In this document: one piece after another, positions 1 to 8,845 of the stretch
Layout: each line of letters opens with the position of its first letter
Position numbering within the stretch: the first letter of the stretch is position 1
NCBI GenBank assembly: GCA_014728215.1
Contig: WJLZ01000069.1
Span: 1 to 33,600 of the forward strand
Length of the DNA stretch: 33,600 nucleotides
Source of the DNA: Chitinivibrionales bacterium
GTDB taxonomy: Bacteria; Fibrobacterota; Chitinivibrionia; Chitinivibrionales; WJKA01
Direction of reading: 5' to 3'
The notes under the pieces: model-generated
The model's database searches: none
What the model was told of the DNA's origin: nothing
What the model saw: the letters and a program-made list of their open reading frames with translations, nothing else
Program-made: the position numbers and the translations under genes

Positions 1-252
1 CCAGTGCCCAAGGGCCCAGCGGTAAAAACCGGCATCAAAATGGATCTGGTTGACTCGGTAGAGAAGCGCGGGGTTGACCAGCCCCGAGGTATAATCGCCA
101 AGATCCTGGTAAAAATCGGCCTGGAAATAGGGCGCATCATATCCACCGGTTCCAACGTAGGAAAACGCAGGACCGACACCTAAAAGGCTTACAAGGGAGT
201 AACATGCTATAAAAACACCACACCGTTTTTTAGCAATACCAAGAGCTTTCAC
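1..252 (-). CDS. Exported, probably outer-membrane protein, N-terminal part only (gene runs off the window)
   Basis: Only the first 84 codons are inside the window; the frame is open to base 1. I chose a GTG start at 250-252, preceded by purine-rich AGGTGG/GAGG. The product opens with basic residues (VKALGIAKKR) and then a hydrophobic stretch ending near residue 30 (LGVGPAFS), which reads as a signal peptide. The mature part (GGYDAPYFQADFYQDLG, then SGLVNPALLY) is rich in aromatic residues. A short 'NPA' after the signal region is common in porin-like proteins such as the PorV/FadL-like type, where early residues describe 'nPAaL'. That resemblance is my inference from a short fragment. The gene lies 33 bases downstream of the OmpA-family gene on the same strand and may be co-transcribed with it. 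Confidence 0.6.
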   Translation of the reverse strand, partial: MKALGIAKKRCGVFIACYSLVSLLGVGPAFSYVGTGGYDAPYFQADFYQDLGDYTSGLVNPALLYRVNQIHFDAGFYRWALGHW

Positions 253-285
253 ACCCACCTGACCTCGTTAAAAATGATCGTAAAC

Positions 286-1779
286 TTATTTAATAGGAAT
301 TACTTCAACCCGTCTGTTTTCAGCGCGACCTTCAGCAGTCTCATTTGATGCTACAGGCTTTGTCTCGCCATATCCCCGGGCAATTATTCTATCTTCAGCA
401 ATACCTCGCATAACCAGATAATTTCTTACTGCCTTGGCTCGATCGACAGAAAGTGCCATATTGTATGAATCGCCACCTTCGGAATCGGTATGGCCGGCGA
501 TTTCTATTTTTATGTGGGGATATGCCTCGAGACTGTTATATACCGTCTCAAGAACATAATAGGATTCCTCAAGCAACTCCGCACTTGCCGTTTTAAAATT
601 CACCCCTCGAAGAATAAGCTTCTGCCTGATCTCCTGCGGCTTTTCATCAGGACAGCCATCTTCGTCCTTATATTCATTAATGGTTTCCGGATTGTTGGGA
701 CAGCCGTCGGCAACATCAGGAATACCATCCTTATCATTATCCGTATCAGGACAGCCATCCATATCCTGGAAGCCGTCACGATCTTCAGGATCATTGGGAC
801 ATTCATCCTCCGTATCGTAGATTCCATCTTTATCGTTATCATAATCGGGACATCCGTCTTCATCTTCAAACCCATCATTATCTTCGGCAACATCAGGACA
901 TTGATCGATATCATCAAGAATACCGTCACCATCCTTATCGGTACTCATAACAGCAACCATCTGTTTGGTTATCAGTCCGATATCAGAACCGTTTTCGCCT
1001 TTACCTTTACATATGCTTACAGGTTTGCAGAAATAGTTATATTGAGGGTGACCGGGAGAGATAAACAGTGGGTCCTTTGAAATATTTGTTTTATTAATGA
1101 CAGCATCAGGATTAAAGGGCCTTCGGTTTCTATATATATCATTATATGTAATACGCGTTTTAGTGGCACCGGGCCCTACATACACCGCGTACTGCCTGTT
1201 TTCGTAAAAAATGTTATTTCTTATCAAAACCTCCGACCTGTGCGCGCAAAAAACGCCGCAATAGCCGTTTTCAATAATAACATTATGATTGATCGATGTC
1301 CGCGTTCCCCGCACACTTTCGAGGAAAATACCGGTCCACTCATTTCTGTAGATAATATTGTTGTTTATATCGGGAAGCGAAATAAGGGCATGAATTCCGG
1401 TTCCTTTATTATCGACGATCAGATTTCGCTCAATAATTGGCCGGGTATTTTTGCACAAGATACCGGTAGTTCCATTACGGATGGTAAATCCGGTTATCAC
1501 CGCACCGTCAGCTCCTATGATACATGGAGCTCTTCGACTGCCGTCGATAACCGTTTTCTGCATGTCCTGCCCCATCAGCACGATATTGTCTGCGAGAGCA
1601 ATGTTTTCACGATAAACCCCTTTCTTGACATATACAGTATCCCCCTCATCGGCTTCTCCTATGGCCGCGTAGATCGTAGGGAAATCATGGGGAACGACAA
1701 TTTTTCTGCCGGCGAACACCAAGCCCGCTGTGCAGAAAAAGAGAACGGCAGCTAACCGGACGATTCTTTTTCTCACCAT
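286..1779 (-). CDS. OmpA-family protein with N-terminal beta-helix and TSP type-3 calcium-binding repeats
   Basis: The 497-residue protein has four parts. A signal peptide (MVRKRIVRLAAVLFFCTAG, cut near FA-GRK) comes first. A right-handed parallel beta-helix region of NosD/pectate-lyase type follows (about residues 25-235), with repeated short strands such as GIFLESV and GVFCAHRSEVLIRNNIF. Next are aspartate-rich thrombospondin type-3 repeats (about 275-375; DKDGDGILDDIDQCPD and three similar units ending in DGCPD), which normally bind calcium. The last part is an OmpA peptidoglycan-binding domain (about 385-497) with the hallmark GHTDSEG and the NRRVE end. The protein probably sits at the cell surface or periplasm, anchored to peptidoglycan. 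I chose ATG 1777-1779 because the signal peptide begins there; a TTG at 1852-1854 would add 25 residues that do not look like a leader. The beta-helix plus OmpA combination is unusual; OmpA/TSP3 usually follows an eight-strand barrel. Confidence 0.85.
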   Translation of the reverse strand: MVRKRIVRLAAVLFFCTAGLVFAGRKIVVPHDFPTIYAAIGEADEGDTVYVKKGVYRENIALADNIVLMGQDMQKTVIDGSRRAPCIIGADGAVITGFTIRNGTTGILCKNTRPIIERNLIVDNKGTGIHALISLPDINNNIIYRNEWTGIFLESVRGTRTSINHNVIIENGYCGVFCAHRSEVLIRNNIFYENRQYAVYVGPGATKTRITYNDIYRNRRPFNPDAVINKTNISKDPLFISPGHPQYNYFCKPVSICKGKGENGSDIGLITKQMVAVMSTDKDGDGILDDIDQCPDVAEDNDGFEDEDGCPDYDNDKDGIYDTEDECPNDPEDRDGFQDMDGCPDTDNDKDGIPDVADGCPNNPETINEYKDEDGCPDEKPQEIRQKLILRGVNFKTASAELLEESYYVLETVYNSLEAYPHIKIEIAGHTDSEGGDSYNMALSVDRAKAVRNYLVMRGIAEDRIIARGYGETKPVASNETAEGRAENRRVEVIPIK

Positions 1780-1860
1780 AGTATTACTCGTCAATTGGGA
1801 TTTGTTGCACTGAGACAATGTCAGTTGATCGTTTAAAATAGAAAATCTCCTCAACCCTTG

Positions 1861-1900
1861 GCCTCTTATATAAGATCAAAATACTTCCGTTATAAGAGGC
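1861..1900. repeat. Perfect 10-base inverted repeat overlapping the promoter
   Basis: GCCTCTTATA at 1861-1870 and TATAAGAGGC at 1891-1900 are exact reverse complements, 20 bases apart (centre to centre 30 bases, about three helical turns). One arm lies in the spacer between the candidate -35 and -10; the other lies at the predicted start of transcription. This is the geometry of an operator, although a hairpin in a longer transcript is also possible. Confidence 0.55.
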
Positions 1901-1906
1901 AGTCAA
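1878..1906 (-). promoter_or_regulatory. Candidate sigma70-type promoter for the OmpA-family gene
   Basis: Read on the minus strand, TTGACT (1906-1901) is followed after exactly 17 bases by TATTTT (1883-1878). This gives five of six matches to the -35 consensus and four of six to the -10. Transcription would begin near 1871, giving a leader of about 90 bases before the ATG at 1779. The reading is by eye and no transcript data support it. Confidence 0.45.
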
Positions 1907-2255
1907 GAGAATAAACAAGAGAAAGTCAAAGTCACACTTACTTTGTCGTATATATCTATTATAAAATTTGCAGGCGGCAGTGCAAGCATTTTTTTATTTT
2001 TTTTATACCCGCCGTATCTTCCTCTTGATCTTTTTTAACTATAATGATACTCATTTTTAATTTTTTTTATACTTCATGTAATATATAATGTTATATACAA
2101 TAAGGTATAGATCGATGAACACTTGTTGTCATATTGTATCTTACAAAAAATATTCTTGTGCGCTTAAACGAATTAATACTACATGAAAACAGGATAGATA
2201 ATTTCTGCATAAGTGTAGAAAATTTTAGTACTTACTAACAATATATAACAGGGTT

Positions 2256-5200
2256 ATGAAAAAAACAGCATTTATCTTCTCACTGGTGTTTCTTCTGTGT
2301 TCTTTGTCGTTCGGCTTTGGAAAAAACAAGGTACAATATGAAAATCTTGAGTGGCGTTATTCAACAACGCCCCATTTTCAAATTTATCATCACCAAAACC
2401 AGGGTGATATTCCAAAGATCTCTGCATACTGGATAGAAAAAGCATATGCACAATTAAGTAAAGATTTCGGGTTCAAGCATCGGAAACCGGTGCCGCTTAT
2501 CATTTACAACAGCCCGAATCGTTTTAAATCAACGAACATTATCATGGAGATCCTTCCCGAGGGCGTGGGTGGTTTTACCGAGTTGTTTAAAAACAGAATT
2601 GTGGTTCCCTTCACCGGTTCCTACGAAGATTACCGCCATGTGTTACATCACGAGCTGGTTCATGCGTTTCAATACGGCATAATATACGATCAATTCGGCA
2701 GCTCCCTGGTTCGTTCATCCAGCCTTCAGATGCCGCTCTGGTTTGCCGAAGGAACTGCGGAATATCTTTCGAGCGGCTGGAATGTGGAGTCGGATATGTT
2801 TCTGATGGACCGGGCTATCAACAGCTCGATCCCCATGCCCGGCTATCAGATGGGTGGCTACATGGCTTATAAAGGGGGACAATCCTTTTTCCATTTTCTT
2901 GAAGCAACCCGGGGCAAGGAAAATTTTTCGGGGTTTCTGAAAGCTTTTCGGGATTCCAAAAATGTCGAATTAAGTCTTGAAAACATATTTCACAAATCAA
3001 TTGAAGAACTCGGTAAAGAATGGCGCCAACAGTTACGGCGCATCTACTGGCCTGAAATCGGTCGCCGGGACAATCCTAAACATACGGCACGAGCCCTGAC
3101 ATCGACCAAAAAAACAAAAAGCAACTTCAATCTTAAACCGCGTCTCTCTCCCGATGGAACAAAAATCGCCTACTTTTCCGACAAACGAGATTACACGCGC
3201 ATTATTGTAACCGATCTCAAAGGGAAAACAATCACCGAAATCAGCCAGTATGGTTACGGCGGATACTTTGAATCGTTTCATCCCTTCCGGAGCGGAATGA
3301 GCTGGTCGCCCGAAAGCGACCGCATCGCCTTTGTCTCGGGCCGTAAAGGCAAAGACGAAATCCGCATTATAAATATCTATGACAAAAGTAACGTAAGGGT
3401 TCTCTCACCCGATTTTTCACTTATCAGTTCTCCCGACTGGTCACCTTCCGGAGAATCGATTGTTTTCATCGGCCTGCGCCAAGATCGCAGTGACCTGTTT
3501 CTCTACAACCTCGAGTCGGATTCTCTCACCCGCCTGACTTCGACAATCGCCTATGAGTCAAATCCTCGATTTTCCCCAGACGGCAAAGGGATTATCTACA
3601 GTGCTCAGGATTCAACAGGCCTTATCTATCGCAATCGTGACAGCCGGTTCAGACCGGTCCATTCGCTCTATCATTTCGATATCGCAACACAGAAAACGAG
3701 AAAGTTAACACATGCAAAATATAATGCTACCAATCCATCTTTCTCTCCCGACGGCGAGCATATACTGTATATCTCCGATAAAAACGGCATTAATAATATG
3801 TATATTGCCCCCTTTGCTACCCCCGACAGTGGCCGGCCCATCACTGACTTTATCGGCGGGTGCCTCGACCCCGACTGGGCCCGGAACGATAAGACGATTG
3901 CTTTTTGCCTGTTTCAGAAGCAGGGATGGCATATCTGGGTTATGAAAAAACCCCTGGAAAAGAGAAAAGACAGCTCACTAACACTCACCTGGTGGGCTCA
4001 GTGCCTTCAGGATACGACACTCGATTTCTTTGACCGGAGAACCGCGATCAAAGATTCCACTCACCGAGCCGACAGTATTGCGACGACAAAAGAGCTGACC
4101 GACAGCACCTCAGATAGCACCACCGCCACCACCATTCTCGCATCATCGGACATAATTGTCGAAAAAGAAACTCCTCCCGCTCCTGAGGATTCGTCGACAA
4201 CAACCGATACAACCGTTACAGGCATCGAAAACGATTCTTCGGAATCATCGGCACCAACAGAAATTGCCGAAGCCAGTGTGGAGCAGGATTCACTTACCGA
4301 CACTTCGAAAACTGCCGATTCCTCGGAAACAGAAGAACAATTTTCATTTGAAGACATGGATTCGGAACCCTATCGGTTGAAATTTTCTCCCGATATGGTG
4401 TCGGTTGGTCTTGCCGTAAATTCGGTGTATGGATACGGCGGGGCAGGCCAGATTGTTCTCAGTGATGTCATGGGAAATCATCGAATAACGCTTGCCGGTG
4501 ATGTGCAGGGGAAGATTGACGAGTATGCCCATGTTTTCGCGTCCTATCTCAACCTCGAACATCGCCTCGATTTCGGTGTTGGTGGTTTTTTCAACCGGGA
4601 TTATACATACAGTGGCATTCTTGCCCCCGAAGAAAATGATTCCGCCCAAACATCTTCCGACTCACTTGTTATCGTATCGGAGCTTTATTACCACGACACC
4701 AAAGCCGGTGGTCTTCTCCATCTTTCTTATCCCTTTTCGATGTTTTCGCGGATCAGTTTTAATTCCTATATCTCCTATATCCAGCGCCAGCGGTATCGTC
4801 TGCATAACTTTTCATTGGAGAAAGAAAGTACCAGCCCCGAATCATTTTATATTATTCTTCCTTCATTATCCGCCACGTTCGACAATATTGTCTGGGGTAT
4901 CACCGGCCCGGTAAACGGAACCCGCGCCGAGGCACGGCTCGTGACATCACCGCCTCTGGATATAGTCGACCGAACCTTTATTTCATTCGATTTTGATTTC
5001 AGGAAATACTTTCATTTTGCCAGGAAATTCGTTCTTGCCACCAAGTTTGCCGCGGGTGCATCGTTCCCGCTGGACAAAAATCGTCCTGCACGGCAGTTTT
5101 TCCTTGGCGGCAACGAGTACTGGCTGTTCTTTGATCCGCCAAACCGGGAAAACTATGAAGCCAATATCAACAACATTTTCTATTCGGAGTTCGTCGTACC

Positions 5201-5543
5201 TTTCCGTGGATGGAACTACCTTGATATTACCGGCCCCCGTTTCGCCGTTGCAAATGTAGAATTCCGCTTTCCCTTTGTGAGAGAATTTTCTCTGGCCTGG
5301 CCTCTGCCGATTGCGTTCCGGTATATAAACGGCGCAGTATTTGCCGATGTCGGAAATGCATGGAGCAAAGGAGATGAACACGATCTTTTTCCCCTGCCCC
5401 AGGATATCTACGGCGGTATCGGTTTTGGGCTGCGGGCAAATTTAGGCATGTTCATTCTCCGGTTCGACCGCGCCTGGAAAACCGACTGGCGGACATATGT
5501 CAAGAGTCCCAAATCCTACATTTCTCTTGGAGCAGAATTTTAG
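2256..5543 (+). CDS. Metalloprotease-like / TolB-type beta-propeller / Omp85-like barrel fusion protein
   Basis: This 1095-residue protein starts with a signal peptide (residues 1-22). Residues about 30-270 form a gluzincin-like peptidase MA domain: HELVH at 132-136 is the zinc motif and WFAEGTAEY (162-170) supplies the downstream glutamate. Residues about 285-560 hold TolB/PD40-type WD40-like repeats, seen as recurring LSPDGTKIAYFSD, WSPESDRIAFVSG and FSPDGKGIIYSA. A low-complexity Ser/Thr/Asp/Glu linker (about 585-695) follows. The last 400 residues look like a D15/Omp85 surface-antigen barrel (RQFFLGGNEYW, then YGGIGFGLRANLG, and a terminal ISLGAEF with the C-terminal Phe of outer-membrane proteins). 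Proteins of this shape are often annotated 'TolB-like'. I infer an outer-membrane anchored periplasmic protease or assembly factor; activity is not shown. It is transcribed alone. Confidence 0.8.
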   Translation: MKKTAFIFSLVFLLCSLSFGFGKNKVQYENLEWRYSTTPHFQIYHHQNQGDIPKISAYWIEKAYAQLSKDFGFKHRKPVPLIIYNSPNRFKSTNIIMEILPEGVGGFTELFKNRIVVPFTGSYEDYRHVLHHELVHAFQYGIIYDQFGSSLVRSSSLQMPLWFAEGTAEYLSSGWNVESDMFLMDRAINSSIPMPGYQMGGYMAYKGGQSFFHFLEATRGKENFSGFLKAFRDSKNVELSLENIFHKSIEELGKEWRQQLRRIYWPEIGRRDNPKHTARALTSTKKTKSNFNLKPRLSPDGTKIAYFSDKRDYTRIIVTDLKGKTITEISQYGYGGYFESFHPFRSGMSWSPESDRIAFVSGRKGKDEIRIINIYDKSNVRVLSPDFSLISSPDWSPSGESIVFIGLRQDRSDLFLYNLESDSLTRLTSTIAYESNPRFSPDGKGIIYSAQDSTGLIYRNRDSRFRPVHSLYHFDIATQKTRKLTHAKYNATNPSFSPDGEHILYISDKNGINNMYIAPFATPDSGRPITDFIGGCLDPDWARNDKTIAFCLFQKQGWHIWVMKKPLEKRKDSSLTLTWWAQCLQDTTLDFFDRRTAIKDSTHRADSIATTKELTDSTSDSTTATTILASSDIIVEKETPPAPEDSSTTTDTTVTGIENDSSESSAPTEIAEASVEQDSLTDTSKTADSSETEEQFSFEDMDSEPYRLKFSPDMVSVGLAVNSVYGYGGAGQIVLSDVMGNHRITLAGDVQGKIDEYAHVFASYLNLEHRLDFGVGGFFNRDYTYSGILAPEENDSAQTSSDSLVIVSELYYHDTKAGGLLHLSYPFSMFSRISFNSYISYIQRQRYRLHNFSLEKESTSPESFYIILPSLSATFDNIVWGITGPVNGTRAEARLVTSPPLDIVDRTFISFDFDFRKYFHFARKFVLATKFAAGASFPLDKNRPARQFFLGGNEYWLFFDPPNRENYEANINNIFYSEFVVPFRGWNYLDITGPRFAVANVEFRFPFVREFSLAWPLPIAFRYINGAVFADVGNAWSKGDEHDLFPLPQDIYGGIGFGLRANLGMFILRFDRAWKTDWRTYVKSPKSYISLGAEF

Positions 5544-5582
5544 GGTTTGAGTAAGTATACACCGGCGCCCCTCTTAAGTAGC

Positions 5583-5609
5583 GGAGCATGGCCCTTCAGG
5601 ACATGCTCC
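5583..5609. terminator. Hairpin between convergent genes, possible terminator
   Basis: GGAGCATG (5583-5590) pairs exactly with CATGCTCC (5602-5609) across an 11-base loop. It lies in the 102-base gap between the convergent 5543 and 5646 gene ends. No T-run follows on either strand, so it is not a classical intrinsic terminator. Confidence 0.35.
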
Positions 5610-5645
5610 ATGGATATCTTGCATCAACGGTGACTGCCGGACAGT

Positions 5646-8045
5646 TTAGAAATCAAGTTTGAATCCCCCCACCGGCATTATTCCCTGTCCCTTAAACTGC
5701 TTGATTTCACCCTCGGGAAACCTGTCTCCCAGAGAATAATATTCCGCAACAATATCTTTCTGGTTCAGCACATTCTTAATTTCGAAATATGAAGTAATGT
5801 TGCCCCACCTGAAATACCAGGTAGCATCATACCGCAAAGCAAGCTTTGTTCTCATCGGTCTCCGCTTTGAATTCCAGCCATCAGCAAAATCATAAACCGT
5901 CTCTCCACTCAGGAACGACACCTCCTGATCAATTGGTGTATAAGGCCGTCCTTCCGAAAAATCAAATCTCATCGAGAGGCGATGGTTTTTATTGAAATTG
6001 CTGCCCAGAATCAGGCTTGCACAGTTACGAAGATTTTCATCCGACACGTACCATTCATTGTTTTCATACTCCTGAAGCGAATTATAGAAGGTGTACGAAA
6101 ACTGATAATACAAATTGTCAAGCTTCTTTTTATGAATATAAAGCTCGAACCCGTAGGCTTTCTTTTCACTGTACCGGTCGGGCTTGATTACAATTTGTCG
6201 CATCCCTTTGCCGGGAGCATTTGCTGGCGATACTATCCTGTAAAGAGGCTCTTTGTCGTATAGTTTGTAATAAAATTCTGATCCCAGAACAACATAGTCG
6301 GACAGCTGCTTCTCATAACCGAATACCCCCTGCATATTTCTCTGCAGATCAACATCCCACAATTGAACATCATTGGTGAGTTGATCGGTAGTGATATGAA
6401 CCAGATATGCGGGAAACTGATAATAAAGACCACTGCTGATCGAAAAAGTGCCGACCTTTCCAAAATCGAGTGCGACGCCACCGCGTGGAGAAATTCCATG
6501 TTTTTCGGAGAGCGTAAAATAGTCATCACGAATACCACAATGGACCTTTACCGGACCGGCATACATCGTATAACCGGCATGGCCGCCGATCCGGTAATTA
6601 TTATTTTTAGCCTCAAGATCGACGTGTTGAGCGCTTGTAAACAAGACCGGAGCTCCCGCAACAGTCGTATCGATCATATGTTTATAATAGTCGTAGGATA
6701 AATCTCCCGCCGTATCGGCAAAAACAAAGTATTCTTCATTGACAACGCCGTTTTTGAATTCTTCCTTTTCGACAACAAACCCTGTGCTGAAGACATCCCT
6801 GGTGCGTATAAACAATGAATAATCATCCTTGAGCTGAAATCGGGTTCGTAAATTTTTCCATTCCCAGAGCATTATGCTGTCATGCATGGTTCCGGTCTCT
6901 TCGAATTTCTGATACTCCCCGGAAAAAAGAAGCTTGTTCTCGTAGATTCCATGCCGATTTCTCCATTCGATTCCACCAATCGCATGATATCCTTCACTGG
7001 TAATATGTTCAGCATCATCCTCTTCGGTTACCTCAATGATTTCATGACCTGCGAGAAGGTTTGTCGTTAATTTATTGTTTTTATCGACATTCCATGCTAC
7101 TTTGAGCTGGCCATTCTGGTATTGGGGAACTCCACCAAAATCCATGAAGAGCTGCATAATATCCAGAAAGCTGACCCGCATGTTGAGCATGTAGGACGAT
7201 TTTCCTTTAGCTATAGGACCTTCAAGAAATATGCCAGCCCCTGCCATATTGAGATCGAATTGATATTTCTGATGCTCCATGGAACCATCCCGGAAATGGA
7301 TATCAGTCACTGATGAAAGCTTGGGAGGATAGCGTGTCGGCACTCCCCCTGCATAGAAATCCATGGTTCGGAGAAAATCGACATGAAGTTTTGTAATGGC
7401 GCCACCCGAACCGAATGCAGTTCCCCAATGGCTGAGGTTATTCGCCTCGATGCCGTCAATAAGAAAAATGTTTTCATCATCCCTGCCCCCACGAACCAGA
7501 AACCGATTGAATCCGTAATCGGTACCCGATACGACCGAGGGAAGTGTCTGGAGGATCAGATTCGGATCCTGAGATGATCCGGGCGAAAGAAGGACCTCAT
7601 CCCGCGAAAGCTTCTGCACCGAATTAAACTGGCCTGATGACTTTGTCATGACTCGCCGCCCCCTGACGGTCACTTTATCCAGATTGACGGTCAGGTCCTC
7701 TTTCCGGATCTCAAAAACAATCCTGTCATTCTCACCGGATTTCACCGTTATACTGGGGAATATCCGCAGCTCATGCTTATCGGAATTAACCTCTATATCA
7801 CAATGCCCAACCGGTACTCCATCAAACTGAAAAGTACCCGCACTGTCGGTGGTATCAGCATATCCCATAGTTATAATTTTCACCACAGCGCCTTCAACCG
7901 GCCGGCGAGTCCGGTTATCCAGGACAACCCCCTTGAGGTTCCCCGAAACAGCAGGCAGTGATTTTTTTTCAGCCGTAACCGGAAGAATTAAAACGAATAT
8001 CAAAACTCCGATTGCCGAATAAATACCATCAATTTTTTTTATCAT
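5646..8045 (-). CDS. TonB-dependent receptor with N-terminal carboxypeptidase-regulatory-like domain
   Basis: The 799-residue protein has a signal peptide (1-25, ending PVTA). A carboxypeptidase-regulatory-like beta-sandwich follows (about 35-115; GVVLDNRTRRPVEGAVV is its usual opening). A plug domain (about 130-235) contains the typical stretch ILQTLPSVVSG, then FLVRGGRDDENIFLIDG. The remainder is a 22-strand-type barrel ending in PVGGFKLDF with a terminal Phe. The start is well supported: GGAGG lies seven bases before the ATG. The family imports siderophores, vitamin B12 or carbohydrates through the outer membrane using TonB. There is no SusD-like neighbour and no binding-protein gene nearby, so the substrate cannot be guessed. 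It is convergent with the protease/barrel gene and appears monocistronic. Confidence 0.88.
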   Translation of the reverse strand: MIKKIDGIYSAIGVLIFVLILPVTAEKKSLPAVSGNLKGVVLDNRTRRPVEGAVVKIITMGYADTTDSAGTFQFDGVPVGHCDIEVNSDKHELRIFPSITVKSGENDRIVFEIRKEDLTVNLDKVTVRGRRVMTKSSGQFNSVQKLSRDEVLLSPGSSQDPNLILQTLPSVVSGTDYGFNRFLVRGGRDDENIFLIDGIEANNLSHWGTAFGSGGAITKLHVDFLRTMDFYAGGVPTRYPPKLSSVTDIHFRDGSMEHQKYQFDLNMAGAGIFLEGPIAKGKSSYMLNMRVSFLDIMQLFMDFGGVPQYQNGQLKVAWNVDKNNKLTTNLLAGHEIIEVTEEDDAEHITSEGYHAIGGIEWRNRHGIYENKLLFSGEYQKFEETGTMHDSIMLWEWKNLRTRFQLKDDYSLFIRTRDVFSTGFVVEKEEFKNGVVNEEYFVFADTAGDLSYDYYKHMIDTTVAGAPVLFTSAQHVDLEAKNNNYRIGGHAGYTMYAGPVKVHCGIRDDYFTLSEKHGISPRGGVALDFGKVGTFSISSGLYYQFPAYLVHITTDQLTNDVQLWDVDLQRNMQGVFGYEKQLSDYVVLGSEFYYKLYDKEPLYRIVSPANAPGKGMRQIVIKPDRYSEKKAYGFELYIHKKKLDNLYYQFSYTFYNSLQEYENNEWYVSDENLRNCASLILGSNFNKNHRLSMRFDFSEGRPYTPIDQEVSFLSGETVYDFADGWNSKRRPMRTKLALRYDATWYFRWGNITSYFEIKNVLNQKDIVAEYYSLGDRFPEGEIKQFKGQGIMPVGGFKLDF

Positions 8046-8471
8046 AGCTCCGCCTCCATTAAAAAACTCCTTAATAATCTTTTAATCTTTTAATTTGTTC
8101 TCCCTAATGCAACCGATATGCCATGCAATCCAGAAACCAAATCCCTGCGAATCCGTCTATGTATGATGAAAATTTGGTTGCCGCCTGTGGTAACTTCCGC
8201 TGCATTCATATCGAATTGATATATATGGCTGATATATAATCACTAATTATTTTTAATTTAAATCCGCGTGAAGAAAAAAAATGGCGCTGGAGAAGTTTTG
8301 GAGATAATTATCTATAAATGCGGCAATTCTGTTTTGGTGGCATGAGCTTTGATTATCATTATGCCGTCACACAACCATCACGATACCTTGCACAGCATGG
8401 AACACGAAAAAATTGGTAAATAAAATACCTGCCATTATTTTAACTTGCGATATCGATCCAAGGAGTCCACA
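8046..8471. other. Divergent intergenic region upstream of the TonB receptor and the two-component operon
   Basis: This stretch of 426 bases has no convincing gene. It contains an 8-base inverted pair (AACCAAAT 8135-8142 and ATTTGGTT 8172-8179), an AT-rich block near 8220-8265 with a TATAAT at about 8235, and a sigma54-like site near 8338. A 33-codon frame around 8120-8220 has no ribosome binding site and was not called. Confidence 0.5.
8338..8353 (+). promoter_or_regulatory. Weak sigma54 (-24/-12) promoter candidate
   Basis: TGGCATGAGCTTTGAT keeps the -24 GG, the ten-base GG-to-G spacing and the TTG of the -12 element. It has GA instead of the usually invariant GC, and CAT in place of CAC. 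It lies about 120 bases before the small coiled-coil gene, in front of an operon that encodes a sigma54 activator, which makes autoregulation plausible. The mismatch in the -12 GC is a serious weakness. Confidence 0.22.
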
Positions 8472-8750
8472 ATGTTCAAGCTCACGATAACCGTTAGTGG
8501 AACATCACCAGAAAGCCCTTTTGCCCCTGCCTTGCAGGACATTAATGGAGCCATCGAGAGGGCGTCACAATCCACAGGCACGTCACCAAAGCAAAAGACC
8601 GTCTATATCAGCAAAAAAGAACAGGTAGTGTATTTGCGCACCGAAACAGAAAAACTCCGCAAAACAGCTGAAATTCTGGAGGATGCAGTCGACAGTCTGG
8701 AAGACAAAGCCGGCAGCCTGGGCCCCGCATCTGGGGACACCGAAAGATAA
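8472..8750 (+). CDS. Small hypothetical protein with predicted coiled coil
   Basis: The 92-residue product begins at ATG 8472, which has AGGAG at 8460-8464; an upstream frame extension from 8445 lacks such a site. There is no signal peptide or membrane segment. Residues about 55-80 (TETEKLRKTAEILEDAVDSL) have Leu/Ile/Val in heptad spacing and should form a helix or coiled coil. The N-terminal half is Ser/Thr/Pro-rich. I do not recognise a family. It lies 95 bases upstream of the sensor kinase on the same strand and may be the first gene of that operon, for example as an accessory or scaffold, but function is unknown. Confidence 0.6.
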   Translation: MFKLTITVSGTSPESPFAPALQDINGAIERASQSTGTSPKQKTVYISKKEQVVYLRTETEKLRKTAEILEDAVDSLEDKAGSLGPASGDTER

Positions 8751-8845
8751 CGAAGATTATCATTTTGCACGAAGAATAGAAAGACAATCGCCTGTGTTTT
8801 ACACCATGGCCAAATTATTAACACCTGTTATGTTGCCGGAGAATT

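Larger units (their letters stand above)
1780..2255. other. Divergent intergenic region, AT-rich
   Basis: This 476-base region separates the OmpA-family gene (minus) from the protease/propeller/barrel gene (plus). It is very AT-rich, with long T and A runs around 1985-2075, and holds no convincing open frame. Towards the minus strand it carries the promoter and inverted repeat listed separately. Towards the plus strand a weak promoter-like pair is visible: TTGTCA at about 2125 and AATATT 17 bases further on. An 8-base inverted pair (TTCATGTA at 2073, TACATGAA at 2180) is too short and distant to interpret. Confidence 0.6.

Noticed and set aside
490-1080. Open plus-strand frame of 196 codons across the OmpA-family gene
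   Set aside because: It lies opposite the TSP3/OmpA coding sequence, is Ile-rich because of the repeated Asp codons of the other strand, and has no domain or ribosome binding site.
4061-4357. Minus-strand Ser/Val-rich frame of 98 codons
   Set aside because: It mirrors the Ser/Thr/Asp linker of the protease/propeller/barrel gene and has no independent coding signal.
6363-6701. Plus-strand frame of 112 codons within the TonB receptor
   Set aside because: It is opposite a well-supported receptor gene, without a start site or recognisable protein features.
5646-8045. SusC-type polysaccharide utilisation receptor
   Set aside because: The protein is shorter than SusC, and there is no SusD or glycoside hydrolase gene nearby.
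8120-8220. 33-codon frame in the intergenic region before the kinase operon
   Set aside because: It has no ribosome binding site and its composition is not protein-like.
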